DNA of 64,000 bases from Hydrangea macrophylla (lineage: Eukaryota > Streptophyta > Magnoliopsida > Cornales > Hydrangeaceae). A program made the translations under genes and the position numbers. Shown here piece after piece: positions 11,524 through 24,180 of this stretch (the first letter of the stretch is position 1; each line of letters starts with the position of its first letter). Under the pieces are notes generated by a model. The model was given only the letters and a program-made list of their open reading frames with translations, did no database searches and had not been told where the DNA came from. The stretch lies in assembly GCA_033977485.1 (NCBI GenBank), contig CM066989.1, positions 93,701,887 through 93,765,886 of the forward strand, written 5' to 3'.

Positions 11524-14500
11524 TGTGGACCAATAAGCGCGGTGGGGAGTCCTGTCGTTTCCCTCGATAGTGTCCCGGGACGGATCCAAGGAGCACACTT
11601 CAGGGAACTACAACTTCCTTACGCAGTCCTAGAGACAAAGAGTCACCACCTAATTTTTATCGGGAATTAGGAAACCAAATTTGACTGACCCAAAATTGAA
11701 TAAGGTTACTCGCCCTTCATCACCAGAAACAAGGTTCGGGGGTCTTGGTACGAGAGGGGAAGGAGCCCGAGCAGGACTAAAGCACCCTCTCCTCGCCCTA
11801 CTGAATGGTAGGCCTTAATTCAAATATCCTTGTTCTTAATTCATAATAGGCGTTGATTCCTCAATCATACTAGATAATATATACATGGCAAAAGGAACAT
11901 CTAATGAAAATCATTTCAAGAGATTAAATCAAGTAACAAATGGATGCACATGCAATACAAGAGAGAGGTATACTCACAGTGGCTAGTCCCGCCCAAGACC
12001 GATGCAAACAAATGAAACATGTCATGATATGCAAGAGGGAACAAGAAAAACTTACATTGGGTTAACTCAAGTGGAGTCGTAAAAAGCAAAAGAAAGGAAA
12101 TGTGTAATGCAATCATGCAACAATCCTAGATAAGATGTCTCTAACATATAAGCACATAAATGGAGACTATTCTAAAGGAATCTTGTCGTTGAAAACAAAG
12201 TAGTAAACTTAGAAAAATTCTAAGAGAAAGGGTAGAGATAGTACATGATACATGGGCACTAAGCCACATGTAGACGAGACAAACCCACAAATCGAAGTCC
12301 GGATCCATGGCATTCAATTCTCTGAACTAATACACCAAGGAATACCCAAGCATTGCAAAAATACAAGCAAATATCTGATATACATGATAAACAAGAAGAA
12401 GATGACATCAATCAAATTTCTAGATTCAGTGACCCCTAATGAATTCTATTAAAAGTGATCTTAAACATGAGCTGGGTTAAACTCCTTTTACAGAAAGTTG
12501 GATGCATGTCTTAGGGACCTTTTTCGAAAAGTAGGACATCATTAGCATTTTTGAAATTCAAGAAATAAGAGTTTTGGGAACAGTGGATCAGGACTGTCCA
12601 CTGTTCTTGTAAAAATCATAATTAATTCTACAAACATCATATGAAGCTCTATTTGGTGTCAAAAAAAAGCTATTTCATTGTAGCTTATGAAACAAATAAT
12701 CCCATGGACATTTGATGACCAAAGGGTCTCTGAAAAACTATTTTAAACAGACTCTGTTATTCGAGAAATTTGGTATTATTTGACAAAGGAATGCAAGACA
12801 TAATAGAAGTTCATGAATCATGTTAATCAAGTTAATCTAGGCTTTTGGTCTCTCCTCCATTTATCCTAGATGATTTCTAAACCAAATTTTATTCATCAAT
12901 TGTTGTTGAGTGATCAAGGTATGACTATTTTGTATACATAATCATGATTGTAGTTAAACTTAGAAATTCAAGAATAGTTGTATCAACTTCAAACGCTTAG
13001 AAAATGATCTTAACTCGATCGTATGCTCAAGATTTTATGTCGACAAATGGAAACATGAGTTAGGAATCATCCCCAAAAAGCGGATCATCAATAACAATTA
13101 TAGATTTTCTGAAATTCAAATAAAAGAGACAATGTTCAAATTTGTCAACCGATTTATCAACAATTTCTAAAAATAGCATATGGATCCTAATAGTTTATCC
13201 AGAAAATTTGAAATCCATCAAACTATGGGTTTTGATGGACCAAATCCTATGGACAAAACTAATCAATTTTGCTGAATTTTGACTAATTCATTTTAAAGTA
13301 TGAGGAAAACACCTTAGGTGATGGTCTAGGTTTATTAGATCAAACTCATAGATCAATTTGATTATCATGATTCCTAATCAATTTACCCCTCAAGTTCTAT
13401 GAAGAACTTTAGATCACGGATCAAAGGGGCTTACAAATTTCCTCTTGGAAATGAAATTCAATAGGAATTCTAGGTTGTAGGAATAATCAAGAGATAGGTA
13501 TGAACATAGGAATTATCCTTCTCATAGATCACACTTCCAAACCATTATAGAATTTAAAATAGATACATATATATATAATCATGTATGCATGGATCTAAAC
13601 TAAATAGAAGGATAAAATCAAAACTGAAAATCAAAGTGAAAAATCAATCTCTAATCATGAATTATCAACAAAATCAAGGAAGACTTGGATCTAGCCATGT
13701 GAGTGTGTGAAGAACAAGAGAGGAAGACGATGAGTGTTCTAGTAGAAAACAAAACTAAACTAGATCCAAGGCCTATAGATCTATATAAAAATAAGAATTA
13801 GAGATGAATTATGATGTTTACCTCTTGGAGGATTCTCAATTATGCAATCAAAGTTGATTTGAAGGATCTTCTTCTTCAAGTATTCTTCAAGTTCTTCAAG
13901 CACTCATCCATGGTGGAAGTTAAGGGAGGCAATTGATGTCAAGTTTATTCTATAATTCTCTAATCTACTTATCTTGAGATTAGTTTTAAGGAAATTCCAT
14001 ACATAATTCACTATTCTCTCTCTAGAAATCTCTTGAATTCAAAGTGTATGTGATTGTATCTTCAAGTATATTCAAGGTGTGCTTAAGGATATTCCATCAT
14101 ATCTTCTTGTGTGTCTAAGATGATCTCATATGGATCTATATACAGAATTTGGTAAACTTAATTCTTAAGTTTTAGGGTTAAAAGAGGGATTTCAGAGATC
14201 AAAAAGGGTTAAAATGGTAATTTCAGTGCCTAAACGCAGTTTTTGGGCAATTTCCTCTCAGTGGGAAGCCCCTTGAAGGGTTTGGAACCCAAAAAGCTTG
14301 ATAGAGGGGGCACATGTGAGGTGGCGGCTTAGGGGGGACCCTCCACCCCCTTTGTGGGATCTGCCACTTACTATTCCTCATCCTCTGGTTGCCCTTATGT
14401 CCAGTTTCAAAAATTACGTTCACTACTTTTCCAAATTTTCGTAAAAATACTTTTTGGTGTCCAAAATCGTCTGTTTACATATAGTTAGAAAGATGTTGAG

Positions 14501-14928
14501 TTAATTTTCAGTATAAAAATATTCCAGAAGGATTTGAAATGAGAATTAAAGTTCAATTGAAGTCCGGAAGTCCTCCAGAACTTTTGTTGTCTTTTTGAAA
14601 TCAAACGACTTCTTTTTCAAAATTGCTTTTCAATGTGCATCGATTTGAATTTGCTTTGAAATTGAATCTCTGGATACCTAGAATACCGCGTTTAGAACAC
14701 TTCATGTTCATATAACCCTGAGTGAATATAAAAACTGAGAGACGATTTTGACAAAATCGAGATTTTATGCTGGAAAAGGGCTTTTCTGTGCTTGAAGTCA
14801 CTTTTCGAAGTTCGATCTTTCGATTGTATGGAATCCAGTATCTTCTATGGAGTACTTTTAATCATTGAATCCTCCAAGACATTGTCCACCCTAAATCCTA
14901 TCAGTGTGGTCAAAATTGGGTGTCTGTA
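11524..14928 (-). repeat. 5' LTR of element E
   Basis: About 3,405 bp, lying directly after the primer-binding site and ending on the plus strand in AAATTGGGTGTCTGTA. The canonical start TGTAGACACCC is altered here to TACAGACACCC (minus-strand reading). Near the inner edge, GAGTCACCA (11640-11648) repeats the complement of the PBS start. A TATA-like box on the minus strand lies near 14136-14143. Short ORFs inside (for example 12252-12452 and 14223-14423) carry no recognisable domain. Confidence 0.65.
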
Positions 14929-15662
14929 GGTAGTCGGATAACTATTACTGTTAACCTGAATCATGATTACTTCTTGTATTCCTTGAGTCCCATCCACCCT
15001 TCATGATTACCAAATATGTTGATAACTACTTATCAACAAGACTGTAGTTCTCAGTAATCAACTTGGAAACATTCTTAAGGGAATGTTTACTCTTTATCAG
15101 AGGGTAGATTCTATCTTGACAATATATGTTCACAACCCTATGAACATGACATACCCAAGATACCCTGGTGTTGATCTTTAAGACCTCGCTGATTGGTAAG
15201 TCAAAGTAGCCATATCCACAGTCTGTGTTCATAATCGTCTCAAGATTGAGAACACGTACCATAAACAAGTTATGAGTTCCTATCGACTATTGACAGTCTT
15301 AAGTGTCAACAGGAAAGCTCAGGTCCATCAATGCACTATAAGCACTAGCATATTAACTAAGAGATATACTCCAGTGATTGAGATTCATCTCTCCATCCAA
15401 TGGTAGTTAATCATGCTACAGTGTAAACCTGATGAGATATCCAATCTCATCATCCACTATGACAAATTCTAAGTATCAAAGAATAGTAATTCGTATCTCA
15501 CATGTATGTATCTCATACACACACGAATTACTTACTATGATACTTAAGGATTAACAATCATCTCATGAAAGAAACATACACAATGAAATGTAAAGCTGAT
15601 ATCCATATATTACAATGTCAATATCTCATATATAAAGTAATGGTTTAAGGGCACAAACCCAA
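14929..15662 (-). repeat. LTR K, copia-like remnant
   Basis: On the minus strand this begins TGTTGGGTTTGTGCCC at 15662, a start typical of some plant Ty1/copia LTRs. The left end meets the outer edge of element E's LTR, so E probably inserted next to or into it. The right edge joins directly to the gag C-terminal remnant of element D. No copia coding sequence accompanies it, so it is a solo LTR or a fragment. Assignment is from the terminal sequence only. Confidence 0.5.
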
Positions 15663-15713
15663 CACTATCCATGTTCTCCACCACCTCAAGCAACTTAAAA
15701 TCATGGTCCAACT

Positions 15714-16457
15714 TTGTCTCAAGGACCATCACATGCCCAAAATCAAGGGGCACCTCCTCCATATGTCCCACCTCATAGGAAACCTATCGATGTTAACAAT
15801 CATGGCTTGTCCCAAAGATTGAGCCAACTTAAGCAATCCATTCAAGCAATGCAATCTTCGCACGCTCAATCCATACAAGCTTTACAAGCTCAATTGGCTC
15901 AATTGCTTCAATATCAATAACTGGATGATAAGGAAATGCTTCCCGCTCAAACTTTTCAAAATCCCAAAAGCCAAATATATGGGGGAGCTTTCAACTCCAA
16001 TGGTCACGTCGAGCACTTAAAAGGAATCACTACCCTCTGTAGTGGTAAAATCATGGACAACAAGGTTCAAAAGCCTCCTCTTGAACAGAAAATTAGCAAT
16101 CATCCAGTTAGAGTTGAAGCCAAACACAATGTTGGGAACACAATGTCCCCAAATGTTATTGACATGGACGAGGACTTGTCTAAAGTCTCTGACTTTTTGG
16201 ACCAAGAATTTTTTAACCCTGCCCCTCTATTTTCTCAAAGGCTTACAAAGAAGGCTGCGAACAACAAAAATAGTGAATACCTCGAGTTGTTCAACAAGGT
16301 TCAAATCAATATTCCCATCTTGGAGGCGATTAAACAAGTTCCAGCCTATGACAAATTTTTTAATGACCTTGTACCATCAAGCGAAGGCACAATGTCAAGA
16401 AAAATGCCTATATGGCCGCACATACGAGCTCTGTTATCCTTAACGAAGCTTCTCTAA
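15714..16457 (+). pseudogene. Element D gag C-terminal remnant and gag-protease linker
   Basis: Two open stretches (15714-15920 and 15936-16457) continue one gag tail. The first contains PPPYVPPHRKP and a glutamine-rich coil, matching the tail of element B gag. The second contains a GITTLCSGK stretch, equivalent to the TLRSGK motif of Athila polyproteins, and the conserved block ELFNKVQINIPILEAIKQVP just before protease. An in-frame stop separates the two. The capsid and zinc-knuckle part is missing, so it cannot make a working gag. Confidence 0.75.
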
Positions 16458-16472
16458 ATATAAGGACCCCGG

Positions 16473-16823
16473 TTGTCCTACCATTGCATGTGTCACTGGA
16501 CAACACACATCGATAGAGCACTCCTTGACTTAGGTGCTAGTGTGAACCTTCTACCATATTCGGTGTATGTTCAACTTGGCCTCAGTGAGCTTAAAAAGAC
16601 CCGTGTCACTTTACAATTGGCTTATAGATCCGTTAAGTTACCACAGGCCACAATAGAGTATGTTATTGTCCAAGTCGGTAATTTTTACTATCTAGTAGAT
16701 TTTATTATGCTTGACACACAACCTGTTGCAAAAGAGCATTCACATATTCCAATCATTTTAGGTGGTTCATTCCTTGCTACCGTTAATGCTCAAATTATTG
16801 TAGGAATGGTCTCAAGCATTTAA
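16473..16823 (+). pseudogene. Element D aspartic protease remnant
   Basis: The frame contains ALLDLGASVNLLPYSVY, the active-site region of Athila-type retropepsins, with the catalytic Asp in DLGAS. The following hydrophobic strands and LDTQPVAKEHSHIPIILGGS match the flap-to-C-terminal part. Family members cleave the gag-pol polyprotein. The flanking frames have stops and shifts, so it is inactive. Confidence 0.8.
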
Positions 16824-17460
16824 CTTTCGGCAATATGACATTAGATGTGAACAATTTCTCCCTCTTTAAACAATCAAATCTTGATGAGGAAGATGGAGAT
16901 GAAATTTATGAAATCTCTCTCTTTGACTCATTGGTGTAAGACTTCTTTGATTTTTCTAGTGATAAAAATACTAATGAACCTTGCACCATCCCTTCTCTTA
17001 ATCATACTTTATTGCTTGATGATAATATAGCTAGCTTTGAACATATTGAAAAATGCTTAGCTACCGACGATGCTATTGTTTAATGCGATCACGAGTTTCA
17101 AAGGGAGAATGAGTCGATTGAGGGAGAGATAGAGATTGAGGAGAGGGTAGATGTTGGGAGAATTCTTGAAGAGGCCATGTGGACCTCGAATTTTGAGAGA
17201 TACCCCCGAGGGGTAAGTTTTCTCTCCCGTCCAATGTTGTCACTCTAAAGCTTGAGCTGAAAACTTTATCGAGTGAGCTCAAGTATGCCTGCTTGGGAAA
17301 GAATGAGTTTCTCGGTGGTTGTGTCATCCCAATTTGACCTTTATCAAGAATGGAAATTGATAAAAATTTTGAAGGAGCACAAGAGTGCTATTGGGTGGTG
17401 TATCGCCGACTTGAGGGGCATTTTCTCTGAAGATTTCCACCCACGAGATCTTCTTAGAGG

Positions 17461-18602
17461 ATAAAGCTAAACCTTCACACCAAATGGAAAGAAGGCTTAA
17501 TCCTAATATGAAAGATGTGGTGATGGCTGAGGTCATCAACTTGTTGGATGTGGGGATAATTTGTCCCATATCCGATAGTAAGTGGATAAGTCCTACCCAA
17601 GTGGATCCCAAGAAGTCAGGAATCACCATTGTTTAGAACGAGAGTGGTGATTTAGTTCCCACCAGATCCACCATGGGGTGGCACATTTGCATTGATTATA
17701 GGAAGTTGAATACGATCACTCGCAAGGACCATTTCCCTCTACCCTTCCTTGATCAAGTCCTAGAAAAAATAGTCGGCCACAAGCACTACTGATTTTTAGA
17801 TGGTTACTCGAGGTACAACCAAATTGAAATAGCCCCCGAGGACCAAGAGAAAACCACCTTCACTTGCCCTTTGGCAGGTTTGCCTATAGGAGGATGCCCT
17901 TCTAGCTTTGCAATGCACTGGCGACCTTTCAAAGGTGCATGCTTAGCATATTTAGTGATATGGTTGAAAAAGTTTTAGAAGTCTTTATGGATGACTTCAC
18001 TGTCTTTGGAGATTCTTTCGGAGAATGCCTTGAGAATCTTGAGAAAGTTCTCAAGAGATGTATAGAAAAGAATCTTGTGCTAAATTAGGAGAAGTGTCAC
18101 TTTATGGTGCCACAAGGGATTGTACTAGGCCACATTGTGTCTAGTGAGGAAATGCAAGTTGACAAGGCTATGATAGATGTCATTTCCAACCTTCCACTTC
18201 CAATGAACCTCAAAGACATAAGATTATTTTTAGGCCACGCGGGTTTCTACCGCTAATTTATTAAGGACTTTAGCTTGATCTCTAGGCTGATGTGCCTACT
18301 CTTAGCTAAGGAAGTGCCATTTTAGTGGTCCCAAGAGTGCCAAGAGGCATCCAAAAAGCTAAAGGCATTGCTCTCAGCATCCATTATGCAACCTCCCGAT
18401 TGGAGTCTTCCCTTTGAATTGATGTGTGTTGCAAACGATTACGCCATCAGGGTAATTTTGGAGCAAAGGAAAGATAAAAAGGCCCATGTCATTTACTGTG
18501 CAAGTCGTACGTTAGATAGTGCCTAATCTAACTACTCCACGATAGAGAAATAATTGTTGCTATAGTTTTTGCACTTGAAAAGTTCCGGTCTTACAAGGTA
18601 GG
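17461..18602 (+). pseudogene. Element D reverse transcriptase and RNase H start, broken
   Basis: Several frames together show RT landmarks: a RLNPNMKDVV block near 17490, HICIDYRKLN near 17680, GYSRYNQIEIAPED near 17805 and the intact catalytic VFMDDFTVFG at 17981-18010. RNase H begins near 18420, and the sequence stops at 18602 in the middle of the EKFRSY block, at the B insertion. Many stops and frameshifts are present, for example just after HKHY near 17790. Confidence 0.85.
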
Positions 18603-20242
18603 TGACAAGCGGAGAAATTTGTAGAATACACATGCGCTATAATACGAAAATGTAATGATTTAGTTTATAATTCCCTGATTTATTTGCAGTTGAGTTACAA
18701 TGTGTAGTTTAATACAATGATATGATTCTGTGATGAATTTTGTTGTGTTAGATGTTATTCTGTGTAGATTTGTTGTGTTGTTATGAGCAGCAATGGTTTA
18801 CAGGAAAAAGGGTAAAGCACAAATGCAAAGAGGACATCTCAAAGGTGAAAAGAGAGTTTTGATCGATCGATCGAAGGATTTCCAAGCGATCGAGGGTTCA
18901 AGCGATCGAAGGCCATTCAAGCGCTTGACGAATGTGAAGTTCAATCGATCGAACTTAGTTCGAGCGATCGAGCATGTTTTTACCAGAATATTATGGATGC
19001 GCAGCAGATTACGCTTCTATTGACCCTAGCCTAGGGTTTGCTATAAATATATGATGTAAACTCGTCCATAGGGACGCCACTTTTTGTTTCAACAATTTCA
19101 TAGAGAGAGATAGAGAGTTTTCATCATTTTTTGTAGGTTTCATGCTTAGATATCGACATTGGTTAGATTTTTGCAAGTTTTATTAAAGCTCTCAAGTTCC
19201 AGGTTTTATACATTGTTTATCTACATTCTGTCTTTAGTTACCAGTAGTTCTAATATGTTTTAGTAATAGGTTTTGCTTGCTAGTAGTACAAATTCTTAGT
19301 TTTCATAGTTTTTATGTTAAAAATCAAACCACACATAGCCTCAATCATGTCTTATGTTAAAAACCTATTTTCTGCACTTAAGCCGATGTCAGCGTAAACT
19401 AGTAGTTGGGAGATCACGATGAAACAGTGATCTCCAGCATCTGCCATGCACTGCAGAGAACACCTATATTCAATCGATCGACGTCAGTTCGATCGATCGA
19501 GCCAGGATAAAGTCAAGCGATCAAATTATTTTGATCGATTCAAAGCTAGCTTAGTTCTATCGATCCAGATTGCGTCGATCGATCGAACATGAGAATTCGT
19601 GAGATGATTCTTTTAAGTATTCCAAGCCTTTCTGTTTTTGAAATTTGTTATCAAATTGTCCAGATAAGCTCAGTTTATCAAAACAGTTTCGAAACTTAAA
19701 GCCTTAAGGCTATTTCCTTTAATGTCCTTTGCAAACCACTTTGGATGCTTACACCATCCATAGTGCGAGACTAAACCATTGTTTTAAACTGTCTTTTAAG
19801 TATTTTAAATTAATTGTGATGATGTAGTCCCGGTCATGTAAGGACTATTGATTCTTTATCTTTAGAAAAATACGAAATGCTGAAAAGGGATGCACTCCAT
19901 AGAACGTTAATGAATGTGCAGGGTAGATGGCTAGGTCATTGTGGATTTGTGTGATCCCAACGTTTAATCTTTATTGAGTAAAACCCATTTTAATATTGCC
20001 TTAGTTAATTAGTTAATTTCTAGTTTAATTTAGCTGCTTTATTTCTAGTAGTTGTTAATTCGTAGAACCTTGTGTTCTACACCTGTCTTTAAGTTCTTGA
20101 ATTTTCTTTTTATTTTGAGAATAGTTTAAGTTAGTTCAATTTCACCTTCCTTGTGGGATTGACCTGGTCTTAACCAGTTACTACTTACACGATCACCTAT
20201 ACTTGGGTGTAGCATAAGAGCGCACAAATTTATTTCGTGTCA
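18603..20242 (+). repeat. 5' LTR of element B
   Basis: 1,640 bp, TGACAAGCGG to GTGTCA. A TATA box (CTATAAATAT) at 19041-19050 is followed by a leader rich in AGAGAG. Two clusters of TTCGATCGATCGAA-like palindromes lie before and after the promoter. It differs from the 3' copy at scattered positions, so the insertion is not recent. The ORF at 18793-19023 has no recognisable domain. Confidence 0.93.
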
Positions 20243-20248
20243 AGTTAT

Positions 20249-20266
20249 TGGCGTTGTTGCCGGGGA
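20249..20266 (+). other. Primer-binding site of element B
   Basis: TGGCGTTGTTGCCGGGGA starts 6 bp after the LTR. It matches the Athila-type PBS (normally TGGCGCCGTTGCCGGGGA, complementary to a tRNA-Asp 3' end as known for the lineage) apart from two changes. Confidence 0.85.
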
Positions 20267-20375
20267 AGGCGACTAGATATTGCTTAGATTAGCTCATTCT
20301 ATCTTCACCTATTTTTAGTTTTTCTTTTTCCTTTAAGTTCTTTAGAGTAGAATCTTCTTAAGATCTTTCCCTTTC

Positions 20376-21444
20376 ATGTCTGATAATTCCATTGAAGGTA
20401 TTTTCGGTAATCCGTTATATTCCTTTGATTCTTCTAGCTCTATAAATCCTATAGCCACTCTTTCAAACTCTATGGATGACGACAGAAGTGAAAAAGGTGG
20501 GAATAGGGTTGTACCCATTGATGATTCATTGTGTCCCTTAAGCGAACTCATGCAACCCACACATGCACCCACACCTTCTTGCATTCTCATTCCTCCACAA
20601 GCAGGCGAATTTCAATTTCACAATAGAATGATTCAACTCCTTCCAACCTTTCATGGGATGGAAAACAAGAAGGCCTACTTATACATTACGGATTTCAAGG
20701 ATGTTTGTAAAATATTCTCCCAAAACTATCCCGTGGATGTCACTTGCTTAGTGCTCTTTCCCTTCACCTGACGGATAAAGCGAAAGCGTGGTTACTCACT
20801 CTTAAACCAAATTCTATATTCACATGGCATGCGTTGAACACTGCTTTCTTAAAGAAATTCTTTCCTCCGCTCATGACCTCTGATCTTATAATGAAACATT
20901 CACTCAAACATGGGAGCGATTTAAAGATTTACTTCTCTCATGCCCACATCAGGGGTATGAGAAATGGCGAACAATTAGCTTTTTCTTTGAAGGACACAAT
21001 GGGGAAACTAAAAAATTGGTAGAAACCATGAGTACGGACAAATTTTTGGGTAAAAACACCGAAGAAGCCGAGGCACACTTCGATTGGTTAGCCGAACATT
21101 CCCACGAATATACCCACCAAGAAGATGTCTCAAGAACTCAAACATAAGGTATAGATGATAAGAGCATCTATCAATTAAAAACTGAGGATGATCTAATGAT
21201 GAAATATAAGGAGTTGGCTAGAAAAGTGGAAGAGTTGGGAATGAAAGGAGAGAGTTCTAGGCAGGTTTTACCTGAAGAACCATGCGGCACATGTAATATG
21301 TTGGGACACACTACCTCGTACTGTCCTAATGTGCCATATTTCCAAGAACAAAACCCCATGGAGATAAAAGCCATGCAAGGGTATAGAGGGGCAGGGAATT
21401 CCTAAAGTCATAATAATACCTATCAATCTAATAATAATAATAAC

Positions 21445-21478
<34 letters not shown>

Positions 21479-22260
21479 GGAATCATAATAGTTTTGATTA
21501 GAAGAATGATGCTGAGACCCAAAATCAATATCAACAACAGACATACGATAACATTCAATTTCAAGGGCAACATAATAGGTCATCCCAACAATTCCAACAA
21601 AACAGATTAAATAATCAAAATCAAGCTCAACCCTCAAATGTCTATGTACCACCTCATAAAAAGGTATAAGAAGAAGACCCACTCTCCAACGCAACTGTTA
21701 TGAAGAAATTATTACAAATGATGAGTAGAATGTCTGCGAGTTTGGAGAGAATGGAAGCTAGGCAAGAGGGGACGGGAGGAATGTGTCCTGCTCAACCACT
21801 TCCAAATCCTAAGGGGCATAACAATGGCCCTAATAATCAGGAACACGCTAAAGCTGTGACTACCCTTAGAAGTGGAAAGATAATTTGGCAAGACATGCCT
21901 CGTTCTACTATTGAAGAAGTAGAGGATGAATTGGTGAATGAGGAGGAGCTCTCTACCGAAAATGAAACTTTAAAACCAACTGAAAAAAGCTCCAAAAGAA
22001 GTAGAGGAAATAGAAGAAAAAAAAAGGCCTGGGAAGGAACCCGTTAATGAAGAAGTTCCAAAATGCCCTTTTCATGCGCCTTATCCTCAAAGACTGAAAA
22101 AACCTAAAAAGACAAAAAATCAAGAGTTTTTAGAACTGTTTAAATAGGTCAAAATAAACCTTCCACTCTTTGATGCAATCAAGCAAGTACCGCCCTATGC
22201 TAAGTTCTTAAAGGACTTATGCACTGTCAAGAGGCGGCAATGCGTAAAGAAGCATGCCTA
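20376..22260 (+). pseudogene. Element B gag, frameshifted
   Basis: The frame starts with MSDNSIEGIFGNPLY and reads into the Athila capsid region (LPTFHGMENKKAYLYITDF). It then shifts frame near 20740 (LTDKAKAWLLTLKPNSIFTW, FLKKFFP) and again near 20980. A zinc knuckle CGTCNMLGHTTSYC of the CX2CX4HX4C type is encoded near 21284-21325, followed by an Asn run from an AAT microsatellite and a VYVPPHKK tail. Further on are the TLRSGK motif (about 21860) and the linker before protease. Gag would form the virus-like particle. At least two frameshifts and several stops make it non-functional. Confidence 0.88.
21429..21474. repeat. (AAT)n microsatellite
   Basis: About 15 AAT/AAC triplets encode an asparagine run in the gag frame. 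The minus-strand ORFs that overlap it, rich in Ile or Tyr, are artefacts of the triplet repeat. Confidence 0.95.
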
Positions 22261-22329
22261 TGTTGCTTGCCAAGTAAGTGCAGTACTTCAGAATGAACTG
22301 CCCCCAAAACTTAAGGACCCTGGTACTCC

Positions 22330-22687
22330 TACAGTCTCATGTCGAATTGGAAATCAAAGAATCGATAGTGCACTCCTCGATCTAGGAGTGAGGGTAAATT
22401 TACTGCCATATTCTGTATATACAAAATTAGGGTTAGGTGAACTCAAACCAACCCAAGTTGCTCTCCATTTGGCAGACAAATCGGTGAAATACCCAAGAGG
22501 GGTATTAGAAGATGTCCTAGTGAAGATAGACACTTTCGTTTTCCCGGTAGACTTTATGATCTTAGACACTAAGCCTGTCGCTAACCCATGTGCACAAAGA
22601 CCGGTAATTTTTGGACGTCCATATTTAAACACCATTGATGCCACAATACGAATAAGAAGTGGTGTTATGACGATAGCATTTGGGTGA
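22330..22687 (+). pseudogene. Element B aspartic protease
   Basis: The active-site region reads ALLDLGVRVNLLPYSVY; the usual DLGAS is changed to DLGVR, while the catalytic Asp is kept. The C-terminal half includes FPVDFMILDTKPVANPC and RPVIFGRPYLNTIDATI. The frame is open from about 22330 to 22687, then a short A-run region leads to RT. It is homologous to the D protease. The active-site change probably impairs it. Confidence 0.85.
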
Positions 22688-22807
22688 CATTAAACCTAAA
22701 AAAAAAATTCAAATCCCAGACCCGAAGAATACGACGATGAGGAAAAGGTTAACCTCATCGAAACATGTGTCAAAGACGAGTCTAAATTTGTTGATCATAA
22801 AGTTCTG

Positions 22808-24180
22808 GTGGAGGTTGTAGTGTCAAAATTTGATCCCTTTTATCAATCTGACCAATCTACCTCACTAGACGCTGACCTTAATCAGACTTATCTAATGATG
22901 GATACTAGTGAGGAAGAATGCACTGAGCAGTTATGGGTAGCACCCTACGAGTCGTTGCCTCCAAAAACAAAACTTGCAATACCCTCGAATCTATATTTTC
23001 CTGATTTAGAATTAAAACAGCTTCCTAAGGAACTCAACTATGTCTTTTTAGGAACTGACAAAGCTTACCCAGTCATCATATTAGCTGCTTTAGATTCGGA
23101 GCAAGAGGACAAACTTACCCAAGTATTAAAATGCCATAAAGGTGCATTGGGATAGACTATTGCTGACCTCAAAGGCATAAGCCCATCCATTTGCACACAT
23201 AAAATTTACTTGGAAGAAGACGCTAAACCATCACATTAATTTCAGAGGCGTCTGAATCCCAATATGCAAGAAGTCATGAAAAAGGAAGTCTTAAAACTAC
23301 TAGACGTTGGGATAATATATCCATTTTTTGACAATCCATGGGTAAGTCCGACCCAAGTAGTACCAAAAAAAAGCAGGCATAACGGTTATTTCAGATAAAG
23401 ATGGCGAGTTAGTACTAATGCGGATCTCCATCGGGTGGCGGATCTGCATAGACTACCGAAAGTTGAATATTGTGACTCGAAAAGAGCACTTCCCACTACT
23501 GTTCATGGAACAAATGTTGTAGAGAGTGGCGGGACACAAGTTTTACTACTTTTTAGATGGGTACAGTGGTTACAATCATATTGAGATAGCCCCTAAATAT
23601 CAGGTGAAAACAACGTTCACTTATCCATTCGGTACCTTAGCCTATCGTCGAATGCCATTTGGCCTTTGTAATGCACCTGCTACTTTTCAGCGGTGTATGT
23701 TAAGTACTTTTAGTGATATGGTCAAACAAATACTCGAAGTCTTCATGGATGATTTCACTGTGTTTGGCCATAGTTTTGATAATTATTTAGAGAACCTAAA
23801 AAGAGTCCTCTCAAGGTATTAGGATAGAAATCTGGTTTTAAACTGGGAAAATTGTCACTTCATGGTGACTAAAGGGATCGTACTCGGGGATGTTATTTCA
23901 GCCGAAGGAATCTTGGTCGACAAGGCTAAGATCGATATCATCTCAAATCTACATGTCCCCCGCTAAGTCAGAGACAATTGCTCTTTTCTGGGACACGCAA
24001 GATTTTATCGACAGTTTATTCAAAACTTTAGTGCTATCTCCCGACCGCTCTGCCAACTGCTTGCCAAAGACGTACCTTTCGAGTGGTCGGATGATTGCCA
24101 GCAGTCTTTTGATACACTAAAGAAACTTCTGACATCCGCATCGATAATATGAGCTCATGATTGGAGTTTACCCTTTGAAT
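22808..24180 (+). pseudogene. Element B reverse transcriptase, with stops
   Basis: RT landmarks appear in order: a WVSPTQVVPK block near 23340, CIDYRKLN near 23450, FLDGYSGYNHIEIAP near 23548, RMPFGLCNAPATFQ near 23648 and the catalytic FMDDF at about 23742-23756. The thumb and connection region follows (FYRQFIQNFSAISRPL, in a shifted frame near 24005). Stops occur at about 23153, 23237, 23521 and 23820. RT copies element RNA into DNA in the cytoplasmic particle. Catalytic residues remain but the frame is broken. Confidence 0.9.

Larger units (their letters stand above)
6535..14928 (-). mobile_element. Element E: Tat-type retrotransposon on minus strand, 3' end missing
   Basis: The order on the minus strand is 5' LTR (11524-14928), primer-binding site, leader, gag relic, long untranslated region and tandem array. 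The 3' LTR expected left of the array is absent. Internal blocks match element H in order: the two-stem motifs near 7968 and 8077, and two copies of a CCTAGGCGCCCTTTC phrase near 8610 and 8685. No pol domain is visible, so E was probably non-autonomous like H. Between 6830 and 9500 I see only decayed untranslated sequence with poly-G and T-rich runs. Confidence 0.7.
15663..18602 (+). mobile_element. Element D, left part: Athila-like gag C-terminus, protease and RT
   Basis: Broken coding sequence of an Athila-lineage element whose 5' LTR and gag N-terminus were lost at the K junction. It stops at 18602 inside RNase H, where element B is inserted, and resumes at 50884 with the frame kept across one copy of the target duplication GTAGG. 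Confidence 0.85.

Noticed and set aside
21268..21694. Isoleucine- or tyrosine-rich minus-strand proteins
   Set aside because: Produced by the AAT microsatellite in the gag of B.
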